Source of the DNA: Saprospiraceae bacterium
GTDB taxonomy: Bacteria > Bacteroidota > Bacteroidia > Chitinophagales > Saprospiraceae
Reading direction: 5' to 3'
DNA: 5,640 nt
Assembly (NCBI GenBank): GCA_017995875.1
Contig: JAGOIB010000029.1
Coordinates: forward strand, 15,227-20,866
The stretch's first letter is position 1. Each line of letters starts with the position of its first letter. This document shows, one piece after another, positions 1 through 5,278 of the stretch. Both the position numbers and the translations under genes were made by a program. Under the pieces are notes generated by a model. The model saw only the letters and a program-made list of their open reading frames with translations, did no database searches and was not told the origin of the DNA.

Positions 1-112
1 ATAAAGCTTTGGTTTGCAAATACGTAATAATATACTGAAATTCAATTAATTATAACAAATAATTCGAGTCATATTTTTCCAGCATTCAGTCAATTGTAAA
101 TCTACCATACTA

Positions 113-148
113 CCTGCGCAAACCTTTGATGGCAGGCTTTTATTTTCC
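113..148 (+). terminator. Possible intrinsic terminator of a gene left of the window
   Basis: CCTGC at 113-117 pairs with GCAGG at 132-136, and an inner CAA/TTG pairing can form within the loop. The stem is followed directly by the T-rich tract CTTTTATTTTCC (137-148). This looks like a rho-independent terminator for rightward transcription. The stem is only five base pairs, and the gene it would end lies outside the window, so support is weak. Confidence 0.3.
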
Positions 149-197
149 AATTCATTTATTCATAATTGCCTGTAAAATAAAAGTATATAACTTATTA

Positions 198-209
198 GTA
201 AAGCTTTAC
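198..209. promoter_or_regulatory. Perfect 12-base palindrome, candidate operator
   Basis: GTAAAGCTTTAC reads identically on both strands and lies 125 bases before the start of the S24-type repressor. Its right half runs into CTTTACAT (204-211), which recurs in inverted form as ATGTAAAG at 1215-1222 just downstream of the same gene. The core AAAGCTTT also occurs at 3-10. Repressors of the CI/LexA class bind dyads as dimers and commonly autoregulate, so an operator role is plausible. It is inferred only from symmetry and position in AT-rich DNA. Confidence 0.3.
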
Positions 210-232
210 ATCATATAGGTTGCCAGGATAAG

Positions 233-244
233 AAGGAGGTGATC
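233..244 (+). promoter_or_regulatory. Extended Shine-Dalgarno sequence (12-base anti-SD complement)
   Basis: AAGGAGGTGATC is a perfect 12-base complement of the conserved bacterial 16S rRNA 3' tail (GATCACCTCCTT). None of the coding starts in the window has such a site, as expected for Bacteroidota, which rarely use Shine-Dalgarno pairing. The next ATG is at 253, 13 bases after the GGAGG core, which is longer than usual spacing. The match is seen directly; a role in translation or ribosome capture is inference. Confidence 0.4.
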
Positions 245-252
245 GTCGTAAT

Positions 253-276
253 ATGAAAGGATACTTTAATAGGTAA
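253..276 (+). CDS. Possible 7-residue leader peptide upstream of the S24 regulator
   Basis: An ATG at 253 opens a frame of seven codons (MKGYFNR) ending in TAA at 274-276, 57 bases before the regulator start. The only reason to take it seriously is the very strong Shine-Dalgarno-like sequence at 233-244 just before it. The composition shows no run of identical codons that would suggest classic amino-acid attenuation. The stop overlaps a near-palindrome at 273-286. It could equally be a chance frame, so confidence is low. Confidence 0.2.
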   Translation: MKGYFNR

Positions 277-286
277 AAATTTTAAC
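273..286. repeat. AT-rich near-palindrome
   Basis: GTAAAAATTTTAAC is a 14-base dyad with six of seven pairs matching. It lies 47 bases before the regulator start and shares the GTAA...TTAC-like outline of the 198-209 palindrome. An operator role is possible, but AT-rich DNA produces such sequences by chance. Confidence 0.2.
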
Positions 287-333
287 GATAGATGACTACA
301 CATTAAAATATTATATATATTTACCCCACAACA

Positions 334-1158
334 ATGGGTATCTCTAACGTCACACAGCGGTTTTTGGAATGTCTTGACCATCTGGTGAAGGACGGAAAGG
401 TAAGATCCAGGAGACATTTTGCCCTGACCATCGGGTATCACGCCCAGGGAATCTCTGAAATGATGGCAAGCCGAAGAGATGCGCCCCTTGAGTTGATTGA
501 GAAAGCAGTTGAGGCCTTTCGTTTCAATCCCTATTATTTATTTACAGGCAAAGGGAAGCCTTTTTCTAATCCCATGGAAGACGACGGACTACGACTGAAG
601 CATTTGTCGATTGTCACTGATCAAAAAGGAGATGAGCGTATTGTCCATGTTCCTTATCCTGCCCAGGCAGGCTATGGAGCACAGCTCGACGATCCCATGT
701 ATATAAGTGAATTGCCTACCTATCAGCTTCCTGATCCTCAATTTAAGTCAGGCACCTATCGTTCGTTCGAAATCGCCGGTACCTCCATGGAACCAACGTT
801 TATGCCCAATGACATCGTCATCGCAGCATTTATTGAACCAAGATATTGGGAGCAGGCAATTAAAAGTGGCCAGATCTACATCATCGTTACACATCAGGAA
901 GTAGTCATCAAGCGAATCAACAACCGTATCAAAAGCGACCTGCATCTGGAGTGTTGTTCAGATAATATTTCCTTTGATCCTTATTGCATAGCTGCCAATG
1001 ATATCAAGGAGGTCTGGAAGGCAAGGGTTAAGTTAACCTCCCATCTAGTAGCGCCCGCTCAGCATATTAATACCACAAACATCAGCCAGCAACTTCAGGC
1101 TCAACAAAAAATGCTTGAGCATCTGCACCGGCACATAACCGCAGTGAAAGTTTCTTAA
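334..1158 (+). CDS. LexA/CI-like repressor: HTH plus S24 peptidase-like domain
   Basis: This is a 274-residue DNA-binding regulator of the self-cleaving repressor class. Residues about 5-77 form an XRE/CI-like helix-turn-helix domain (RRHFA and GISEMMASRR lie in the helices, then PYYLFTGKGKPF, a phrase typical of this family). Residues about 104-225 are the S24/LexA-type domain: a candidate cleavage bond A112-G113 in PAQAGYG, nucleophile S151 in AGTSMEPT, and general-base lysine K193 in VVIKRI. The site-Ser-Lys order and spacing (38 and 42 residues) are close to LexA, so autoproteolysis is plausible. The tail (about 248-270) is glutamine-rich and helix-prone, perhaps for oligomerisation. An in-frame stop at 304-306 and no intervening ATG make 334 the only sensible start. 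There is no ribosome binding site immediately upstream, as is usual in Bacteroidota. Targets are unknown; there are no phage genes nearby, and SOS LexA itself is not shown. Confidence 0.88.
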   Translation: MGISNVTQRFLECLDHLVKDGKVRSRRHFALTIGYHAQGISEMMASRRDAPLELIEKAVEAFRFNPYYLFTGKGKPFSNPMEDDGLRLKHLSIVTDQKGDERIVHVPYPAQAGYGAQLDDPMYISELPTYQLPDPQFKSGTYRSFEIAGTSMEPTFMPNDIVIAAFIEPRYWEQAIKSGQIYIIVTHQEVVIKRINNRIKSDLHLECCSDNISFDPYCIAANDIKEVWKARVKLTSHLVAPAQHINTTNISQQLQAQQKMLEHLHRHITAVKVS

Positions 1159-1204
1159 GGGTAAAGTCGCCCGACCATTCTGTACCTAACGAACAATTTT
1201 CTTT

Positions 1205-1221
1205 TTTACATTGGATGTAAA
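1205..1221. repeat. Inverted repeat TTTACAT-N3-ATGTAAA, candidate operator
   Basis: Two perfect 7-base arms (1205-1211 and 1215-1221) flank TGG. The site lies between the regulator stop and the promoter of the small downstream gene. The half-site CTTTACAT (here on the minus strand, 1215-1222) also occurs at 204-211 upstream of the regulator. The spacing and symmetry fit a dimeric repressor site. There is no experimental or comparative support. Confidence 0.3.
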
Positions 1222-1225
1222 GACG

Positions 1226-1260
1226 AATTAAAATATTCCGGCCTGAATATTTTCTTAATT
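1226..1260 (+). terminator. Stem-loop after the regulator: terminator or operator
   Basis: AAAATATTC (1230-1238) and GAATATTTT (1245-1253) form a perfect 9-base-pair stem with a 6-base loop (CGGCCT). Four further pairs (AATT 1226-1229 with AATT 1257-1260) can form across a 3-base bulge. It is about 70 bases after the regulator stop and could end that transcript, though the T-run is partly inside the stem. It also abuts the -33 box of the next promoter, so it may be a protein-binding dyad. Confidence 0.4.
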
Positions 1261-1289
1261 TGAAATGCAGTTTTCTTTTTCTAGTTTTG
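1259..1289 (+). promoter_or_regulatory. Bacteroidota-type promoter for the small 72-residue gene
   Basis: TTTG at 1259-1262, a 19-base spacer, and TAGTTTTG at 1282-1289 match the known Bacteroidetes housekeeping consensus (-33 TTTG/TTG and -7 TAnnTTTG) at every defined position. Transcription would start around 1293-1297, just before the ATG at 1307. This also rules out the in-frame ATG at 1265, which lies inside the promoter. The match is seen directly; activity is inferred. Confidence 0.6.
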
Positions 1290-1306
1290 AATGTAATTTT
1301 ACTCCT

Positions 1307-1525
1307 ATGAAGATAACCGGCAAAGTCGTATTCCTGTCCATGGAAGGTGGTGCCTACGGTATCATCGATCAGCATGGAAGAAAATTTTTACCCATCAACA
1401 TGCCCAATCAATTAAAGAAAGATGGTGCACAGGTCGTCTGCAGTGTGCGCCCTGCTGATGTGACATCTGTTTTCATGTGGGGAGAACCAGTCTATATCAA
1501 TTCTTTCGAGACGCTGCAGCCATAA
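1307..1525 (+). CDS. Small conserved-looking protein of unknown function (72 aa)
   Basis: I do not recognise a named family. The 72-residue product is compact and beta-rich in appearance: MKITGKVVFLSMEGGAYGI, then DQHGRKFLPINMP, then KKDGAQVVCSVRP, and ending SVFMWGEPVYINSFE. The pattern (G-x-V, EGG-x-xGI, G-x-K-x-x-P-x-N-x-P, KDG, MWG-x-P-V) resembles short OB-fold-like or single-barrel proteins annotated as hypothetical across many bacteria; this is from memory. No signal peptide or membrane segment is seen, so it is probably cytoplasmic. The frame is open from an ATG at 1265, but the consensus promoter at 1259-1289 and the poor upstream residues favour the ATG at 1307. It follows the S24 regulator in the same orientation with its own promoter, and converges on the biotin carboxylase gene 35 bases away. 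Confidence 0.65.
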   Translation: MKITGKVVFLSMEGGAYGIIDQHGRKFLPINMPNQLKKDGAQVVCSVRPADVTSVFMWGEPVYINSFETLQP

Positions 1526-1560
1526 TACAAATCTTCCTTTCTATAAAACAGGCAGGTATT

Positions 1561-3015
1561 TTATGCCTCCATGTTTGGCAGGACGAGTATAGATTTCTTT
1601 TTTTCATAAATCCATGCGGCAAAACGTGCAAGTGTGTGATTTATCTCCGTTTCACTTTCGAGAAATTCATGGATATGTTTTTCAACAAAATGCGTGTCAA
1701 ACCTGCCTGAGGTAAATGCCGGATGTGTAATGGCAAATTTTCCAAAATCCAAAGTGGTATCAACCCCATTGATCTCATACAGGTTAATGGCATCTTTCAT
1801 TTTATCAATTGCTTCCTGACGGGAAGGTGCATGCACGATAAGTTTTGCAATCATTGGATCATAATGAATCGGAATTTCCATCCCTTCGCGATAACCATCG
1901 TCAACCCTGATTCCATCACCTTGTGGAGGCCTGTATCTTACCAATGTTCCGGTTGAAGGCCTGAAACCCCCGATTACATTTTCAGCATAAACACGCAGCT
2001 CAAGTGCATGTCCATTGATATGCAACTCATCCTGGGAAATTGGCAAAGCATGACCTTCTGCTATTCGTATTTGTAAGGCTACAAGATCCAGTCCGGTGAT
2101 CATTTCTGTCACAGGGTGTTCCACTTGAAGCCGTGTATTCATTTCAAGAAAATAGTGGTTTCCGTTTTCATCCAGCAGGAATTCAACAGTCCCTGCTCCT
2201 TCGTAATTGCATGAGCGGGCGACGAGTATTGCGTCCTGACCCATTTTAGCTCTTTTTTCATCAGAGAGGATAGAGGAAGGAGCTTCTTCAATGATCTTCT
2301 GGTGCCGGCGTTGGATCGAACATTCTCTTTCAAACAGATGAAGGCAATGTCCATGCTGATCAGCCATTACCTGGATTTCAATGTGCCTGGGCGAAGTGAC
2401 ATATTTTTCAATAAAGACGGATCCATCTCCAAAGGATGCCAATGCTTCACTCATGGCTCTTTCTACCTGAGCTTCCACTTCTGATGGTTCATGCACGATA
2501 CGCATACCTTTTCCGCCACCACCTGCAGCAGCTTTGATCAATAGCGGAAAGCCAATCTGAGCGGCCACTTCTTTTGCTTCTTTCATATCCGAAATAGCAT
2601 CATCAGATCCAGGGACCATTGGAATTTGAAATTCTTTTGCAGCCCGTTTTGCAGCGAGTTTATTTCCCATCATCCTGATACTTTCAGGAGAAGGCCCGAT
2701 AAAAATAATTCCTGCCGCCTTCACAGCGAGTGAAAATGCGTCATTTTCACTCAGGAATCCATAGCCTGGATGGATTGCATCAGCACCGGTATCCCTTGCA
2801 GCCTGGATGATCTTGTCCATATTCAGATACGATTCTCTGGAAGGAGGGGCACCAAGGCAAACAGCATGATCGGCCATAATAACATGAGGACTATTCCTAT
2901 CTGCGTCCGAATAAACAGCCACCGTTTCAATACCAAGCTGATGACAGGTTCTCATGATGCGTGCGGCTATTTCGCCCCGGTTGGCTACCAATACTTTCTT
3001 TATAGGTCGGATCAT
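1561..3015 (-). CDS. accC: Biotin carboxylase subunit of an acyl-CoA/acetyl-CoA carboxylase
   Basis: The enzyme carboxylates the biotin of a carrier protein using ATP and bicarbonate, the first half-reaction of acetyl-, propionyl- or methylcrotonyl-CoA carboxylase. The 484-residue protein has the N-terminal fold (VLVANRGEIAARI, about 8-20; HPGYGFLSEN, about 82-91), the ATP-grasp domain with K119, K161 and the glycine loop GGGGKGM (165-171), ERECSIQRRHQK (229-240), E278 and E291, EMNTRLQVEHP (291-301) with N293 and R295, and the C-terminal domain with R341. All residues I would align to E. coli AccC catalytic positions are present. It is some 35 residues longer than E. coli AccC, and the YAEN motif resembles propionyl/methylcrotonyl-type alpha subunits, yet it ends before any biotinyl domain. 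A separate carrier and carboxyltransferase are therefore needed and are absent here. The start at 3015 places MIRPIKKVLVANRG exactly as in the family. It is divergent from the acetoacetyl-CoA synthetase gene. Confidence 0.93.
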   Translation of the reverse strand: MIRPIKKVLVANRGEIAARIMRTCHQLGIETVAVYSDADRNSPHVIMADHAVCLGAPPSRESYLNMDKIIQAARDTGADAIHPGYGFLSENDAFSLAVKAAGIIFIGPSPESIRMMGNKLAAKRAAKEFQIPMVPGSDDAISDMKEAKEVAAQIGFPLLIKAAAGGGGKGMRIVHEPSEVEAQVERAMSEALASFGDGSVFIEKYVTSPRHIEIQVMADQHGHCLHLFERECSIQRRHQKIIEEAPSSILSDEKRAKMGQDAILVARSCNYEGAGTVEFLLDENGNHYFLEMNTRLQVEHPVTEMITGLDLVALQIRIAEGHALPISQDELHINGHALELRVYAENVIGGFRPSTGTLVRYRPPQGDGIRVDDGYREGMEIPIHYDPMIAKLIVHAPSRQEAIDKMKDAINLYEINGVDTTLDFGKFAITHPAFTSGRFDTHFVEKHIHEFLESETEINHTLARFAAWIYEKKKSILVLPNMEA

Positions 3016-3032
3016 TGGCGAAAATTACTCTT

Positions 3033-3051
3033 TCTCCGCGAAATGCGGAGA
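3033..3051 (-). promoter_or_regulatory. Stem-loop in the leader of the biotin carboxylase gene
   Basis: TCTCCGC (3033-3039) and GCGGAGA (3045-3051) form a perfect 7-base-pair stem with a 5-base loop, 17 bases before the minus-strand start codon. It directly abuts the heptamer repeat array. If transcribed it would sit in the 5' leader and could affect translation or RNA stability. No anti-terminator or riboswitch architecture is evident. Confidence 0.35.
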
Positions 3052-3177
3052 GCATAGAGCATAGAGCATAGGGCATAGAACAGAGTGTGTGTGAGTGTGC
3101 GCATGGTTTGCATTCTGCCTTGGGCTCTATGCTCTATGCTGTCAGACCTTACCTCTATGCGCTCTATGCTCTATGAC
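3051..3177. repeat. Heptamer repeat array in inverted orientation (AGCATAG / CTATGCT)
   Basis: The left block (3051-3078) has four tandem 7-base units, AGCATAG three times and GGCATAG once. The right block carries the reverse complement: CTATGCT at 3127 and 3134, then CTATGCG at 3155, CTATGCT at 3164 and CTATGAC at 3171. Positions 3051-3067 and 3124-3140 form a perfect 17-base inverted repeat with a 56-base loop containing a GT-rich stretch (3085-3100). Positions 3053-3067 can alternatively pair with 3161-3175 (15 bases), so two mutually exclusive hairpins are possible. The array fills most of the divergent intergenic region between the biotin carboxylase and acetoacetyl-CoA synthetase genes. 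Function is unknown; it may be slippage-prone simple sequence, a regulatory dyad cluster, or a hairpin element. Confidence 0.75.
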
Positions 3178-3234
3178 CTTTGCTTTTTCACTCTCCGTAG
3201 AAATCTGTTACTTTACGGCAGATCAATAATGATT

Positions 3235-5208
3235 ATGGATTCTTCACAGGAAATACTCTGGCGACCTTCGGCGAAAGACATACAAAATTCAAGACTTACC
3301 GAATACAGGCGATGGCTTGATCAACATCTCCAACTCGCATTTCCTGACTATGAATCCTTGTGGCAATGGTCAGTGGACAAGCCTGAAATCTTCTGGGAAA
3401 CTATCGTTTCTTTTTTCAATGTAAAAATGCATTCTCCATATTCTTCTGTAATGTCAGGTGGTCCGATGCCGGATACTGTATGGTTCGAAGGAGCTACTTT
3501 AAATTATGCCGAGCACATTTTTCTCGGAATGAAAGATCAATCAACCGCCTTGCTCTTTGCTTCAGAAGCAGGTCATGAAAGAAGTATTTCTGTCGATGAA
3601 ATGTGGAGGGAAGTGGCTAAGCTGAGGGCATATTTTCAACGTCATGGAGTCAAAGAAGGCGACAGGATTGCCGGTTACCTTCCGAACATTCCGGAGGCGA
3701 CATATGCTTTTATTGCAACAGTTTCGCTTGGCGCCATATGGTCATGTTGCTCTCAGGATTTTGGTGTAAGCAGTGTGGTGGATCGGTTTGCACAGATCAA
3801 GCCTGTCCTGTTTATTGCAGCTGATGGATATTATTACAATGGAAAGACGCATGTACGCCTGGCAGAGATTGATTCCATCCGTCATGCATTACCGGAATTA
3901 AAAAATTCGCTTGTCATCAATTATGTTGGCAGTGCATTGACGCATGCGGATCCTGCCATTTCCCTATACCATCAACTGGTAGATGCTGAAACAACAGTTC
4001 CTGTTTTTGAACCGGTACCCTTTAATCACCCTTTGTGGATATTGTATAGTTCCGGCACTACAGGGGCGCCGAAGGCCATAACGCATTCGCATGGTGGATG
4101 TTTGCTGGAGCATCTCAAATACCTGGCATTTCACAATGATGTTCATAGAGGTGAAAAGTTCTTTTGGTATACAACCACAGGTTGGATGATGTGGAATTTT
4201 CTACAAGGTTCAATGTTGCATGGTGCAACGGTTGTCTTGTATGATGGGAGCCCCGGTTATACTGATCTTGACAGATTATGGAAACTTTCTGAACAATGGT
4301 CAATACAGCATTTTGGAACAAGTGCACCATACCTTGTGGCATGCATGAAAGAAGGACTTGAGCCAGGAAAGAAATACAACCTGAGTGGCCTGCGTAGTAT
4401 TGGTTCTACCGGATCTCCATTGCCACCAGAAGCTTTTCAATGGGTATACAAGGAGATTCATTCACGGATTTGGTTATGTTCGATGAGCGGTGGTACGGAC
4501 GTGTGTACAGCTTTTGTTGGTGGCGTGATTGAAAAAGATGTTGTCAAAGGGGAAATACAGGCCAGGGGATTGGGTTGTGCATTGTATGCGTACAATGAAA
4601 AAAATGAGACGGTTACAGAGGAAGTTGGAGAAATGGTGATTACTAAGCCAATGCCATCCATGCCTATCTATTTCTGGAATGATACGGAGAAGAAAAAATA
4701 CAGATCCAGTTATTTTGAAGACATACCCGGTGTATGGCGTCATGGTGATTGGGTGAAGATTACAAAGCAGGGTGGGGTGATCATTTATGGTCGTTCGGAT
4801 GCAACGCTCAACAGGCAAGGAATACGGATTGGTACAGCGGAAATATATCGGGTATTGAATGAGATTCCTGAGATTGAGGATGGATTGATTGTCAATCTGG
4901 AATTGGAAGGGGGGCGACATTATATGCCGCTGTTTCTCAAACTGAAAGGCAATACGATACTTGATGAAGCGATAATTCGAGCAATTGCTACTGCTCTTCG
5001 TACTAAGTGTTCTCCACGCCATGTACCGGATGATATTTTCCAGGTGGATGATATACCTTATACGATCAGTGGCAAGAAGATGGAAGCTCCGGTAAAGAAA
5101 ATATTGATGGGGATGGAGATTGATAGTACCCTCAACAGGGATGCCATGCGTAATCCTGAGTCGCTCCTGTTTTTTAAATCCTTTATTGTGCCTGAAGAGA
5201 AAGGATAG
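3235..5208 (+). CDS. aacS: Acetoacetyl-CoA synthetase (acetoacetate-CoA ligase)
   Basis: The enzyme activates acetoacetate to acetoacetyl-CoA with ATP and CoA, releasing AMP and PPi, in the cytoplasm. It feeds ketone-body and leucine-derived acetoacetate into thiolysis or polymer synthesis. The 657-residue length is typical. An N-terminal ACAS-type region (LWRPSAKDIQNSRLTEYRRWL) leads into the AMP-forming adenylation domain: P-loop YSSGTTGAPK (271-280), GGTDVCTAFVGG (419-430), HGDW (503-506), GRSDATLNRQGIRIG (519-533), and near the C terminus the catalytic lysine K614 in TISGKKMEAPVKK. The SGGTDVCTAFVGG phrase separates it from acetyl-CoA synthetase. The frame is open upstream to an ATG at 3085, but that stretch translates the heptamer repeats; family-like sequence begins only at DSSQEILW, so 3235 (or 3229, two residues earlier) is preferred. 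It is divergent from the biotin carboxylase gene and convergent with the channel gene 70 bases downstream. Confidence 0.93.
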   Translation: MDSSQEILWRPSAKDIQNSRLTEYRRWLDQHLQLAFPDYESLWQWSVDKPEIFWETIVSFFNVKMHSPYSSVMSGGPMPDTVWFEGATLNYAEHIFLGMKDQSTALLFASEAGHERSISVDEMWREVAKLRAYFQRHGVKEGDRIAGYLPNIPEATYAFIATVSLGAIWSCCSQDFGVSSVVDRFAQIKPVLFIAADGYYYNGKTHVRLAEIDSIRHALPELKNSLVINYVGSALTHADPAISLYHQLVDAETTVPVFEPVPFNHPLWILYSSGTTGAPKAITHSHGGCLLEHLKYLAFHNDVHRGEKFFWYTTTGWMMWNFLQGSMLHGATVVLYDGSPGYTDLDRLWKLSEQWSIQHFGTSAPYLVACMKEGLEPGKKYNLSGLRSIGSTGSPLPPEAFQWVYKEIHSRIWLCSMSGGTDVCTAFVGGVIEKDVVKGEIQARGLGCALYAYNEKNETVTEEVGEMVITKPMPSMPIYFWNDTEKKKYRSSYFEDIPGVWRHGDWVKITKQGGVIIYGRSDATLNRQGIRIGTAEIYRVLNEIPEIEDGLIVNLELEGGRHYMPLFLKLKGNTILDEAIIRAIATALRTKCSPRHVPDDIFQVDDIPYTISGKKMEAPVKKILMGMEIDSTLNRDAMRNPESLLFFKSFIVPEEKG

Positions 5209-5217
5209 TGGAACAAC

Positions 5218-5247
5218 CTTCAGGCAGGGCAAGTCACCATCCTGAAG
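5218..5247. terminator. Weak inverted repeat between convergent genes
   Basis: CTTCAGG (5218-5224) and CCTGAAG (5241-5247) form a perfect 7-base-pair stem with a 16-base loop in the 70-base gap between the convergent aacS and MscS genes. The position suits a bidirectional terminator, but there is no T-run on either side and the loop is long, so the assignment is tentative. Confidence 0.25.
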
Positions 5248-5278
5248 CTTATCGTCCAATAGGCTTTAGCTGCATTAG

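Larger units (their letters stand above)
1..333. other. AT-rich intergenic region upstream of the S24 regulator
   Basis: No credible protein-coding gene is visible on either strand apart from a 7-codon leader frame. Stops are frequent in all frames. The stretch holds a terminator-like hairpin near 113-148, a perfect 12-base palindrome at 198-209 whose 8-base core also occurs at 3-10, a 12-base complement of the 16S rRNA tail at 233-244, and a near-palindrome at 273-286. No exact TAnnTTTG promoter box was found on the plus strand; the nearest candidate, TATATTTA at 316-323, has one mismatch and no matching -33 box. The regulator's promoter is therefore not assigned. Confidence 0.7.

Noticed and set aside
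233..244. Remnant of a 16S rRNA gene 3' end on the minus strand
   Set aside because: The match is confined to 12 bases; the flanking bases do not continue the conserved 16S tail.
1265..1306. Upstream start for the small 72-residue protein
   Set aside because: The ATG at 1265 lies inside the promoter match, before the expected transcription start, and the 14 residues it would add look unlike the conserved core.
1521..1565. Bidirectional terminator between the small gene and the biotin carboxylase gene
   Set aside because: Only a short, imperfect pairing (CATAATAC with GTATTTTATG) across a 27-base loop is available, overlapping the coding ends.
3051..3177. CRISPR array
   Set aside because: The units are 7 bases, mostly contiguous without unique spacers, and occur in both orientations.
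3175..3216. Promoter for aacS (GACCTTTG at 3175-3182 or TACTTTAC at 3209-3216)
   Set aside because: Each deviates from TAnnTTTG and neither has a TTTG box at the expected 19-base spacing.
3085..3234. N-terminal extension of the acetoacetyl-CoA synthetase frame from an ATG at 3085
   Set aside because: The extra 50 residues translate the intergenic heptamer repeats, are cysteine- and methionine-rich, and do not resemble the family. Family-like sequence begins at the ATG at 3235 (or 3229).
4474..5259. Long minus-strand open frame opposite aacS
   Set aside because: It is fully antisense to the well-supported acetoacetyl-CoA synthetase, and its product has no domain-like pattern. It is a shadow frame.
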